A stretch of 39,814 bases of DNA from Hyphomicrobiales bacterium. Its GTDB lineage: Bacteria; Pseudomonadota; Alphaproteobacteria; Rhizobiales; Methyloligellaceae. The position numbers and the translations under genes are program-made. Each line of letters opens with the position of its first letter. The stretch's first letter is position 1. The stretch covers positions 1 to 39,814 of the forward strand of contig JANQLP010000102.1 in NCBI GenBank assembly GCA_028280515.1, given 5' to 3'. Under the pieces are notes generated by a model. That model made no database searches, had not been told where the DNA came from, and saw nothing but the letters and a program-made list of their open reading frames with translations. Shown in pieces: positions 29,035-36,304 of this stretch.

Positions 29035-29067
29035 ATGCCGCGTTTCATAATGTGGAATGCGCGGCAT
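29035..29067. repeat. Inverted repeat between fabH and ihfA
   Basis: ATGCCGCG (29035-29042) and CGCGGCAT (29060-29067), perfect over 8 bp with a 17-base AT-richer loop. No T-run follows, so it is a hairpin or protein site rather than a clear terminator. Confidence 0.45.
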
Positions 29068-29113
29068 CAAAGCCACAATTATCAGAAATCGAAGAGAAAA
29101 TGGGCATCTGCCG

Positions 29114-29142
29114 TTGACCGTGATTTGCGTTGTCCTTTAGCA
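29114..29142 (+). promoter_or_regulatory. Candidate promoter of ihfA
   Basis: TTGACC (29114-29119) with TTAGCA (29137-29142) at 17-base spacing, 38 bases before the ihfA ATG. The -35 is good, the -10 weak. Confidence 0.4.
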
Positions 29143-29180
29143 TCTTGCCGCAGGGCAGTGACGTTCTGAGGCACAAAACA

Positions 29181-29498
29181 ATGGCTGGAAAGACGTTGAC
29201 ACGAGCCGACCTCGCGGAGGCGGTGTTCCAAAAAGTTGGACTTCCGCGAAATGAGTCGGCAGAATTGGTCGAATTGGTGCTAAAAGAGATCTCGCGAAGT
29301 CTTGAGCGCGGATCGCCCGTCAAACTTTCTTCTTTCGGTTCTTTTGGTATTCGGGAGAAGAATGAAAGAATCGGGCGCAACCCCAAGACGGGAGAGGAGG
29401 TTCCGATTACACCACGTCGTGTGCTTGTGTTCCGCGCAAGCAACATCATGAAAGAGAGAGTGAACGACACACTGACGAAGAAGAACGCTGCGAGCTAG
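29181..29498 (+). CDS. ihfA: Integration host factor subunit alpha
   Basis: A 105-residue DNA-bending protein that works as a heterodimer with IHF-beta in recombination, replication and transcription. It shows the HU/IHF fold: [40 protein letters not shown] (about 47-66), and the beta-arm [20 protein letters not shown] with the intercalating proline. The arm and the [10 protein letters not shown] start favour the alpha subunit over HU. The ATG at 29181 is clear. The merR-type gene follows 36 bases later, the normal order in alphaproteobacteria. Confidence 0.96.
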   Translation: MAGKTLTRADLAEAVFQKVGLPRNESAELVELVLKEISRSLERGSPVKLSSFGSFGIREKNERIGRNPKTGEEVPITPRRVLVFRASNIMKERVNDTLTKKNAAS

Positions 29499-29534
29499 GA
29501 CGGCTCAACACGAAGAAGTTAGGGGGGATGGCAG

Positions 29535-29999
29535 TTGCCGAAAGCACCGGAGGCCTTTCGAACGATCAGCGAAGTTGCCGTTGAGCTGGATGTACCAAAA
29601 CATGTTCTCAGATTTTGGGAAGGAAAATTCTCCCAGTTGCGCCCCCTGAAACGCGGCGGTGGGCGACGGTATTACCGTCCGGAGGACGTGGAACTGCTGC
29701 GCGGAATTCGCTACCTGCTTTACGAAGACCGGTACACAATCAAGGGTGTTCAGCGCATCCTGAGGGAACAGGGTGTCCGCCACGTCATGGACTGCTGGCA
29801 CGAGACGGCGAGCGGCTCCGAGCGTGCAACGGTCAAGGATATCCCCGATATCGCCGCCGATGCGGCCCTGGGCGCCGCCCAGAAGGACGCGGGTGCGGCC
29901 GCCGGAGAGGGCCTCAGTCCGAAGCAGGTCAACCGGCTCAAGGGTCTGCTTGCCGAGCTTGCCGAGTGCAAGAAACTGCTGGAAACCGCAAAGGGTTGA
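29535..29999 (+). CDS. MerR family transcriptional regulator
   Basis: A 154-residue winged-helix regulator. The MerR domain occupies about residues 1-80: [21 protein letters not shown], the wing [20 protein letters not shown], and [20 protein letters not shown]. The rest is Ala-rich and probably disordered, ending in a helix rich in Leu and Lys ([19 protein letters not shown]). No metal-binding cysteine pair of MerR/CueR type is seen, so its ligand is unknown. The start is TTG at 29535, seven bases after AGGGGGG; an ATG at 29528 is out of frame. This ihfA-linked MerR gene is widely conserved in alphaproteobacteria, but its targets are not known to me. Confidence 0.92.
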   Translation: MPKAPEAFRTISEVAVELDVPKHVLRFWEGKFSQLRPLKRGGGRRYYRPEDVELLRGIRYLLYEDRYTIKGVQRILREQGVRHVMDCWHETASGSERATVKDIPDIAADAALGAAQKDAGAAAGEGLSPKQVNRLKGLLAELAECKKLLETAKG

Positions 30000-30079
30000 A
30001 CGAGCCTCGGCGGACGCATCTCCCATCAAGATGAGATTGACGCGCGCGCGTTAAGCAGGCAAAACCAGAGACCTTGGGA

Positions 30080-30157
30080 CGGAGCGTGGCGCAGCCCGGT
30101 TAGCGCACCGGTCTGGGGGACCGGGGGTCGCGAGTTCAAATCTCGCCGCTCCGACCA
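30080..30157 (+). tRNA. tRNA-Pro (anticodon GGG), CCA encoded
   Basis: A full cloverleaf: acceptor CGGAGCG (30080-30086) with CGCTCCG (30147-30153); D-arm GCGC/GCGC; anticodon stem CCGGT/ACCGG with loop CTGGGGG, anticodon GGG; T-arm GCGAG-TTCAAAT-CTCGC; discriminator A (30154) and CCA (30155-30157). It reads CCC and CCU proline codons. It follows the MerR gene by 80 bases; no copy of its 3' end was noticed elsewhere in the window, so no integration at this site is evident. Confidence 0.97.
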
Positions 30158-30234
30158 TTTTCCCGACACATCGGATTGTGACGCGCCGGTCCTTTGTGCC
30201 CGGCCCAGATATCGTCAGCCGTGATGCGCGCGGT

Positions 30235-30810
30235 TTATTGTGTCTGACGCCATTTTTGGATCATACGCTCAACGTCATCCACCTCACCCTGGCTGAGCGC
30301 GTTCTTCAGCACGGCGGCTTTCTTAAGGGAATCCGCCCTTATGTACTTGGTGTTCTGCGGGCTTTCGTGGTCCAGATACTCCGTCAGCCTGAAATAGTAG
30401 TATGCGCGCTTTTTGGGGTGATCGGGACCAGGTCTGAGGTGCCTGTAGTAGTCACCGAGGTTCACAGCGCCTCGAATATCGCCAAGACGAATAAGCTCTT
30501 CGTTGGTTGCCACCGCACCAGCAACGTCTTCATCGCCACCCTTTCCGGCGAACTGATACTTGCTCAACCAGAAGAGGCCATCCCGATTGTCCTGTTTGGC
30601 CGATGCCGCGGCGAGTTCTCTTCCGGCGGCGGCATCGTGAAACCCGCACTCGCCGGTGTATGAGTAACCTGCCACTTGCGCTTGTGCAGCGGCATCGCCG
30701 TTCCTTGCCAGATACTGGTTCCAGGGCCCCCAAATATAACGGCATGAAGCTGAGAGCGTGATTTCAAGCATCAACAGCCCCAGAGCGCCAATGATCGCCG
30801 CGACCTTCAT
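30235..30810 (-). CDS. Hypothetical exported or membrane-anchored protein with Sel1-like repeats
   Basis: A 191-residue protein I do not recognise. The N-terminus MKVAAIIGALGLLMLEITL is a probable signal peptide or anchor. The rest resembles Sel1/TPR-like helical repeats: AAASAKQDNRDGLFWLSKYQ, then EELIRLGDIRGAVNLGDYYR and KKRAYYYFRLTEYLDHESPQ, i.e. about three weak repeats of 30-35 residues between 60 and 165. Two cysteines (near 23 and 54) might form a disulfide outside the cytoplasm. The ATG at 30810 is chosen because the hydrophobic segment begins there. It sits alone between tRNA-Pro and the exopolysaccharide locus on the minus strand; a role in that locus is only a guess. Confidence 0.65.
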   Translation of the reverse strand: MKVAAIIGALGLLMLEITLSASCRYIWGPWNQYLARNGDAAAQAQVAGYSYTGECGFHDAAAGRELAAASAKQDNRDGLFWLSKYQFAGKGGDEDVAGAVATNEELIRLGDIRGAVNLGDYYRHLRPGPDHPKKRAYYYFRLTEYLDHESPQNTKYIRADSLKKAAVLKNALSQGEVDDVERMIQKWRQTQ

Positions 30811-31248
30811 GAATCCATCCTTCTGCGGTTCGGTTATGTGATTGCGCCGATCCAACGCCGCTATAAAGGCGCCGTCAGCGGGGGGATTTTTTGCTTCGCA
30901 GCTGGAATTGGTTGGGCTTCTACACACTGCGCCCGCAGGCGTCATGAATATGAAGCATCACCTGAATATGCGATGCGGAGTTGTATCGAAAGAGTATCTC
31001 TTCTACTCAAGCAGTCGCATGCAAGCCAGTTCAGAATTGCGGTTTTTTGTTTCAGGTTTGTTATCTCTCGATTGTCGTTCCTCCATGACGGATGATGACG
31101 AGACCGAACGGGAGGCGTCGTTTGCGCTGAGGCAGTCAGCACAAGCGCAATCTGTCCATTGAGAAGCATCCGGGTGAACGATGCGGAGCAGATGTGTTCG
31201 AAAAGATCGTCCGACACCAATCCAAGGAACTGCTGAAGCGTTGGCGCC
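30811..31248. other. 438-base gap with no convincing gene
   Basis: By eye this stretch is less GC-rich than its surroundings. Frames of 85-117 codons exist, but none shows a recognisable domain, ribosome site or signal peptide; the longest (minus, 31295-30942) also overlaps the ligase gene's end. One weak hairpin (CCGCT/AGCGG near 30858-30881) precedes a T-run at 30887-30892 on the plus strand. It may be the decayed remains of a gene or simply the promoter region of the gene ending at 30235. Confidence 0.5.
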
Positions 31249-32508
31249 TCAAGCTGCACCTGACAACGCGCCCGGCCTTTGCGCGGCAACGACAAGTCCC
31301 CAGACCAATCCCATCAGGATGTAGAACAGCCGCCAGTGATCCGTGTCGATCACCAAGCCCTCAAGGGCCAGGCCGGCGAAGGCGGACAGCAGCACGATGG
31401 CGTAACCCTGAAGCGGCCCCTTGCGCAGAGACAACCGGAACGCCGCCGCCAGCGTCGCAAGAACAAGTCCGAGATAGGCGAAACCGCCGAGCCAACCGGT
31501 GTTCAGGAACATGCTGAGGTAGATGTTGTGGGGGTCCTCGTTGTCGAACGTGCGGCCGAACTCGAGGGCGCCGATCCCCAAGGGGTGTTCGGCGATCACA
31601 CCAAACGCATTTATCTGTCCGGCGAACCGGCCTTCGGGACCGACGTCATATGATTGCGAAAGGGTCGCGCGTTCACTGAAGAGGGACGCGATCGCGTCCA
31701 CCTGTAACGCGGCGAAAAGACCGAGGATCGCCGAGCAACCGGCGAAAAAGGCGATCACAACCAGTTTGAGGCGCAACCTGTTGGATGGCGCGGCCACGAA
31801 CAGGACGTATCCATACACGAGCAGGGCGACGGCGGCGTTGAACCAGGCGCCGCGCGAGAAGCTGATCAGCAGTCCGAGCGCAATCACGCCGGAGAACGCA
31901 GCGTTGAGCAGCGCGCGCGAGGGCCGGCCTGCGATCATCCCGTGCAGACAGTAGAGCAGGGGCGGCACGAGAAACGGTCCGTAGACATTGGGATCCTTGA
32001 AAAAGCCGCGCGCACGATCGAATTTCGTGAACAGGCTTCGCGCACCCGGCAGAACGTCGAAGTAGCCGAGCATCCCGGCGACGGCCGCGATCAGGGCGCC
32101 GCATGTGAGGGCCGACATGATCAGCCGGACATGACGTTCCGGGCTCTTGACCACGAACGCGGCGATCAGGACGGCGGACAGTGAGAGATAGATCGTGATC
32201 AGCGTATGCTCGATGGCAACGTCGAGCATGCCCGACTGCATCGACGCGACGAACCCACCGGCGCCGATCAGCAACCAGATAATGAGAAATCCATAGATGC
32301 CCGGCGGAAATGAGGTCAGACGCACCAGGGGCAGGAGTATCACAAGCCCCATCATCAGCACGTCGTAGGGCGCGGGATCGGTGAACACGATGGAGGAGGA
32401 GCAGATCGTCAGCCAGACGATCACAAGGCTCAGTCCCTGCGCGGTGGCGGGCGCGGCAGGTGCATAAAAGCCATGGGTGCTAACCGGTGAAGGCTGGCTT
32501 GCAATCAT
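31249..32508 (-). CDS. O-antigen ligase/polymerase family protein
   Basis: A 419-residue inner-membrane protein with about 10-12 helices and the Wzy_C region of O-antigen ligases and polysaccharide polymerases. The central part shows GLLISFSRGAWFNAAVALLV (about 215-234), the family's 'S.SRG.W' motif, and the large periplasmic loop follows (about 270-330) with GRFAGQINAFGVIAEHPLGIG and NEDPHNIYLSMFLNTGWLGG (the H-N motif). It could polymerise repeat units of an exopolysaccharide or ligate them to lipid; the setting with Wza/Wzc-like genes favours polymerisation. It begins 18 bases after the sugar-phosphate transferase gene, so it is the last gene of the minus-strand operon. Confidence 0.9.
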   Translation of the reverse strand: MIASQPSPVSTHGFYAPAAPATAQGLSLVIVWLTICSSSIVFTDPAPYDVLMMGLVILLPLVRLTSFPPGIYGFLIIWLLIGAGGFVASMQSGMLDVAIEHTLITIYLSLSAVLIAAFVVKSPERHVRLIMSALTCGALIAAVAGMLGYFDVLPGARSLFTKFDRARGFFKDPNVYGPFLVPPLLYCLHGMIAGRPSRALLNAAFSGVIALGLLISFSRGAWFNAAVALLVYGYVLFVAAPSNRLRLKLVVIAFFAGCSAILGLFAALQVDAIASLFSERATLSQSYDVGPEGRFAGQINAFGVIAEHPLGIGALEFGRTFDNEDPHNIYLSMFLNTGWLGGFAYLGLVLATLAAAFRLSLRKGPLQGYAIVLLSAFAGLALEGLVIDTDHWRLFYILMGLVWGLVVAAQRPGALSGAA

Positions 32509-32526
32509 GGATTGCCGCCCTCCAAC

Positions 32527-34071
32527 TCAATAGGCGTTTTCCGCCTTCATCAACGCGAACGGGGTCATCAGCAGAATGTAAAGGTCGAGAAAGATCGACC
32601 AGTTTTCGATGTAGTACAGATCGTGCTCGACCCGGTGCTCCAGCTTTTCGTGGGTATCGGTCTCGCCGCGCCAACCGTTGATCTGCGCCCAGCCGGTGAT
32701 GCCGGGTTTCACACGATGGCGCGCGAAGTAGCCATCGACGACGTCGGCATAGAGCCTGTCGGCGGCTTTCGCCTGCAACGCATGCGGGCGCGGGCCAACG
32801 AGCGACAACTCCCCCTTTATGACGTTGAACAGCTGCGGAAGCTCATCGAGGCTGGTCTTGCGAATGAACCGGCCGACGCGGGTCACCCGGTCATCGCTCT
32901 TGGTCACGAGCTTGGCGGCGTTCGCGTCCGACCTGTCCGAATACATGGAGCGGAACTTGTAGACTTCGATCAGTTCGTTGTTGAACCCGTGGCGCTTCTG
33001 CTTGAAGAAAACCGGCCCCGGACTGTCGAGCTTCACTGCCAGCGCGATCAGCGCCATCAGCGGCGACAGGAGCAGTAACAACGTACTGGCGACCACCTTG
33101 TCGAACACCCATTTGAGAACATAGTCCCAGTCGGTGATCGCCTTGTCCTGCATGTCAATGAACGGCACATTGCCGATGTAGGAATAGGCGCGCGGACGGA
33201 ACCGCAGCTTGTTGGTATGCGCTGACAGGCGAATGTCGACCGGCAGCACCCAGAGCTTCTGGTAGAGTTCCAGCAGGCGTTTTTCAGCGGTGATGGGCAG
33301 CGTCAGAATGAGCAGGTCAAGCCGCTTGTCGCGCCCGAATTCGATCAGTTCGTCGACATTGCCAAGCCGCGGATATCCGGCAATCCGGTCGGAGACGCGT
33401 TTGCCATCCCGGTCGTCGAACACGCCGTAAATCCGGATGTCCGTATCGCGGGACGCTTCCAGCGCCTTGATGAGCTTGTGCGCCGCCGGCCCGCCGCCAA
33501 CAATCACGGCGCGCCGATTTAGCCGCCCGAGCCGGCTCCAGTTGCGGACCGCGACCCAAAGGGCCATGCGGAAGATGACGAGGGCGGACAGGCCGCTGGC
33601 GTACCAGGCGGCAACCCAGACACGCGAGTATTCCTGACCGAGCTTTGTGAAGAACGCGGTCGCCATCAGCAACGCGAAGATCAGCGTCCAACCGGCGCAC
33701 ACGCGTCCGATCTGCCGGAACAGGCTTGAGAAAATCGAGATGTCGTACAGGCGCAACGCCTGGAAGCTCAGGACCGAACCGGCCGCCGCAATCAGGATCG
33801 CAACGCCATAGAGGATCTGCCCAAGCCGGTCCACCGGTGCCGAATCGGCGTGGATGTAAGACAGAAAAATCCCGTAGCCGAGGCCCGCGATCAAAAGAAA
33901 CTCGATCAGCCGGGCGCTCCCGGTCACGACCTGTGGCGATATCAGGCTGGCGCCCGACGAAAACTGGAAATTCCCCAGTCGCGGCCGCGGCGCGGCACGC
34001 CGGTCTGTCGACGTACGCGCATGGTTGCGGCGATCTTCCAGTGAATTGTCTGAAGCGGAAATATCAGACAT
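32527..34071 (-). CDS. Undecaprenyl-phosphate sugar (glucose) phosphotransferase, WcaJ/ExoY-type
   Basis: A 514-residue membrane enzyme that starts each polysaccharide repeat by moving a sugar-1-phosphate to the lipid carrier. Four N-terminal helices (about 50-180) are followed by a Rossmann-like CoA_binding_3 domain starting [20 protein letters not shown] (about 189-208). Another helix comes near 320. The catalytic Bac_transf domain has [40 protein letters not shown] and VGPRPHA, then [18 protein letters not shown]. Substrate glucose-1-phosphate is inferred from similarity to WcaJ; galactose is possible. ATG 34071 is preferred; a GTG at 34095 is in frame, but neither has a strong ribosome site. 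Confidence 0.92.
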   Translation of the reverse strand: MSDISASDNSLEDRRNHARTSTDRRAAPRPRLGNFQFSSGASLISPQVVTGSARLIEFLLIAGLGYGIFLSYIHADSAPVDRLGQILYGVAILIAAAGSVLSFQALRLYDISIFSSLFRQIGRVCAGWTLIFALLMATAFFTKLGQEYSRVWVAAWYASGLSALVIFRMALWVAVRNWSRLGRLNRRAVIVGGGPAAHKLIKALEASRDTDIRIYGVFDDRDGKRVSDRIAGYPRLGNVDELIEFGRDKRLDLLILTLPITAEKRLLELYQKLWVLPVDIRLSAHTNKLRFRPRAYSYIGNVPFIDMQDKAITDWDYVLKWVFDKVVASTLLLLLSPLMALIALAVKLDSPGPVFFKQKRHGFNNELIEVYKFRSMYSDRSDANAAKLVTKSDDRVTRVGRFIRKTSLDELPQLFNVIKGELSLVGPRPHALQAKAADRLYADVVDGYFARHRVKPGITGWAQINGWRGETDTHEKLEHRVEHDLYYIENWSIFLDLYILLMTPFALMKAENAY

Positions 34072-34201
34072 CAGCGTATGACCCGAATTCTGCACGAACC
34101 GGCAATCCGGTACCGTGTCTCCCCTGAATACATGTCCCCCCGCGCGGTCATTCGTCCGCCGAGACCCATGATGAGGGATATCAGCAATTGGTCTGGGAAC
34201 G

Positions 34202-34247
34202 CTTAACCGTGGGCCGGACCCGATTGGTGTTTCGCGATATGGTTAAG
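34202..34247. promoter_or_regulatory. Spaced inverted repeat upstream of the transferase gene
   Basis: CTTAACC (34202-34208) and GGTTAAG (34241-34247) are perfect 7-bp inverted copies 39 bases apart, in the 213-base gap between two minus-strand genes. TTAACC half-sites recall CtrA-type or other regulator sites; the full CtrA spacing is absent. Confidence 0.3.
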
Positions 34248-34284
34248 TGCGGGTTGTCCGGCGTGCCAGCGTCGTACACGGCGC

Positions 34285-35427
34285 TCACCTTGCGGGATCG
34301 AGCAACCTGCTGACATAGAAGTGGGTGATGTAGCGGGCCATCCCGGACACCGTGAACCTTTCCGACACAGCGGTTTGAAGTTCGGCGGCGCGCGCGGCGA
34401 ATTGGGCCGGATCCTTGAGAAATGACATCATCTGCGTGGCAAGCGCCCGAGCGTCGTCAGAGGGAATGAGCTGAATGTCCGTCCCGGCCACGATTTCGGG
34501 GATTCCGCCCACATCGGTGGCAATGATCGGCATGCGGGCCGCGGCCGCTTCGAGCACCACGTAGGGCAGGGACTCCTGGCGCGAGGGAACGAGGAGGCAT
34601 TGTCCCCGCGGAAATGCGGCGCGCGCGGCGACATGGCCTGCGAATGTGACCGCCTCCGCCAGATCGAGCTTGCGTGCGAGCGCCTTGAACTGCTTCTCGT
34701 CCGGTCCCGTTCCGGCGATGAAGACGGTTGCAGGATGCTTTTGGCGCACGTCGGCCAGCGCCTGCAGGAGAATGTCGACGCCCTTCAGGTGCCGTAGTTC
34801 GCCCACGAATACGAACTCCGCGGCATTGACGTCGAGGACAACTTCGTAGAATTCCTGAGGCCGCAGACCGTTCAGCACGATGCGCATTTCACATTGTGGC
34901 TTGCCGACCTGGGCTTCGTAGAGGCGCGCGGCATAGTCGCTTTCAAAAATCAGGCCGTCGGTGAAACCGGCCAGCCTGCGCTCAAGGCCCATGAAGATCC
35001 GTCCCTTGAGGCTCTCCGGGCTGAAATGCAGCGCACCGCCATGGGGGGTGTAGAAGACACGCAGTTCCTGGCCCGCCTGTTTGAGCGTCCTCGCCGCAAG
35101 ACGCGCATAGGCACCGCCCTTGGCGCCGTGCCCATGCAGGACCTGCGCCTCGGCCTGCCGGGCAACGCGCTTGACGGCACGCGTGGCGGTGAAATCGCGC
35201 AGCCCCAACTGGCGGCTCATCCTGACGCGGGTGACCCCCAGATCGCAGACGGTCTCAGCAAGATTTCTCAGAGCGGTTTCAGCGGCTTCGCCATAGTTTT
35301 TCGCATCGCATATGACGCCGACGCGATGGCCCATATCGGTCTGTTCTGTCGCCAGATCGAGCACGTGGCGGAACAGGCCGCCGATCGGCGCCCGCAAGCA
35401 ATGGAGGATTGCAAGAGATCCGCTCAA
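34285..35427 (-). CDS. Glycosyltransferase family 4 protein
   Basis: A 380-residue cytosolic GT-B glycosyltransferase. The N-terminal acceptor domain starts LAILHCLRAPIGGLFRHVLD, includes VLHGHGAKGGAYARLAARTL (about 96-115) and YTPHGGALHF. The C-terminal donor domain (Glycos_transf_1) has FVFVGELRHLKGVDILLQAL (about 222-241), VFIAGTGPDEKQFKALARKL and the sugar-nucleotide site LLVPSRQESLPYVVLEAAAA, with the E-x7-E motif. The upstream gene ends at 35460, and no ATG or GTG lies at a sensible place, so TTG 35427 is proposed. It adds an unknown sugar to the lipid-linked repeat. Confidence 0.88.
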   Translation of the reverse strand: MSGSLAILHCLRAPIGGLFRHVLDLATEQTDMGHRVGVICDAKNYGEAAETALRNLAETVCDLGVTRVRMSRQLGLRDFTATRAVKRVARQAEAQVLHGHGAKGGAYARLAARTLKQAGQELRVFYTPHGGALHFSPESLKGRIFMGLERRLAGFTDGLIFESDYAARLYEAQVGKPQCEMRIVLNGLRPQEFYEVVLDVNAAEFVFVGELRHLKGVDILLQALADVRQKHPATVFIAGTGPDEKQFKALARKLDLAEAVTFAGHVAARAAFPRGQCLLVPSRQESLPYVVLEAAAARMPIIATDVGGIPEIVAGTDIQLIPSDDARALATQMMSFLKDPAQFAARAAELQTAVSERFTVSGMARYITHFYVSRLLDPAR

Positions 35428-35459
35428 GAGTGCGTCGCGCGTTTCACCTGGCCGCTGTC

Positions 35460-36134
35460 CTAGAAAAACCGTTCTTTCACGGTGACCGTGTCGCCCGGAT
35501 GAATGGGCCAGCTGAGGGGAACCTTCTTGGTAACCGATGCGCCATTTACCGGCCGTGTGATCCACACGCGGGACTTTCTTGCCCGCGCCGTGAACCCGCC
35601 GGCGATGGCGACCGCCGTCTGTACCGTCATGCCTGCAACATACGGGTATTGGCCGGCGTCGCGAACCTCTCCGAGGATGAAAAACGGTCTGTGACGCTCC
35701 ACTTCGACCGTCACCTTGGGGTCTTTCACATATTTGCGCCGCAGAGCGGCCGCGATGCGATCCTCCAGCTCAAACGTCGTGGAGCCGCGCGCCGGGACGG
35801 CGCCAATGAGCGGAAGCGACACGAAGCCGCTCGCGTCCACGAGGTAGATGCGTGAGAGGTTTTCCTGGCCGAACACGATGACCCGCAACTGATCGCCCGG
35901 GCCAAGCCGATAGGGTGCTTCCGGCGATGCCGTCGCGTATCCCGCCGGAACCGGCGCGGCAACAGGAGACGGAGCCACGCGCGGATGCAAAGCCACCGGC
36001 CGTGCCGGCGCGTTGACCGGAATGCTTGTGCGCAACGTAACGCCCGGTTTGGACGCACGAGAGGAGTTCGTCGCGTTACACCCGACAAGCAACACCGACA
36101 GCGCAACAGTGAAAGTGGCAAAGCGGCCGATCAT
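35460..36134 (-). CDS. Polysaccharide export lipoprotein, Wza/ExoF-like
   Basis: A 224-residue outer-membrane or periplasmic export protein. The N-terminal signal ends in the lipobox LLVGC (Cys about residue 19), then a Pro/Ala/Val-rich linker (25-72). The Poly_export domain (about 75-150) has YRLGPGDQLRVIVFGQENLS, VDASGFVSLPLIGAVPARGS and KYVKDPKVTVEVERHRPFFI. One SLBB-like segment follows (GEVRDAGQYPYVAGMTVQTA, about 158-177). It is shorter than E. coli Wza (about 380), having one SLBB and no C-terminal amphipathic helix, so the outer-membrane pore itself may be another protein. It is divergent from the Wzc-like gene and leads the minus-strand operon. Confidence 0.9.
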   Translation of the reverse strand: MIGRFATFTVALSVLLVGCNATNSSRASKPGVTLRTSIPVNAPARPVALHPRVAPSPVAAPVPAGYATASPEAPYRLGPGDQLRVIVFGQENLSRIYLVDASGFVSLPLIGAVPARGSTTFELEDRIAAALRRKYVKDPKVTVEVERHRPFFILGEVRDAGQYPYVAGMTVQTAVAIAGGFTARARKSRVWITRPVNGASVTKKVPLSWPIHPGDTVTVKERFF

Positions 36135-36187
36135 TTGAGCCCAACGTGCGTTAAAGAAATCGATTCTCGCATACGAGTCGTTTGTAA

Positions 36188-36214
36188 GCTCAGCATGGTT
36201 AACAAACGCTGAGC
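36188..36214. promoter_or_regulatory. Inverted repeat in the wza/wzc-like divergent region
   Basis: GCTCAGC (36188-36194) and GCTGAGC (36208-36214), a perfect 7-bp dyad around a 13-base AT-rich centre. The centre contains ATGGTTAAC, whose complement is TTAACCAT, the CtrA half-site sequence. It sits between the two divergent starts at 36134 and 36305 and could control both. Confidence 0.4.
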
Positions 36215-36304
36215 AGCCGTGCCGTGTTGATCCATTGCTTAAGCCTTTGGTTACCCGGAATCGGTAGAACTTCAGGCAGCGAGTTCAAAAGTGTGAGTAT
36301 CGAC

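Noticed and set aside
30037-30065. Promoter for tRNA-Pro (TTGACG in a CG-repeat stretch)
   Set aside because: The -35 is fair, but nothing resembling a -10 lies 16-18 bases downstream.
30080-31248. Integrated element at tRNA-Pro
   Set aside because: No integrase gene and no second copy of the tRNA 3' end were noticed in the window. Kept only as a weak possibility.
30942-31295. 117-codon minus-strand frame after the O-antigen ligase gene
   Set aside because: It overlaps the ligase end in another frame, lacks a ribosome site and shows no recognisable domain.
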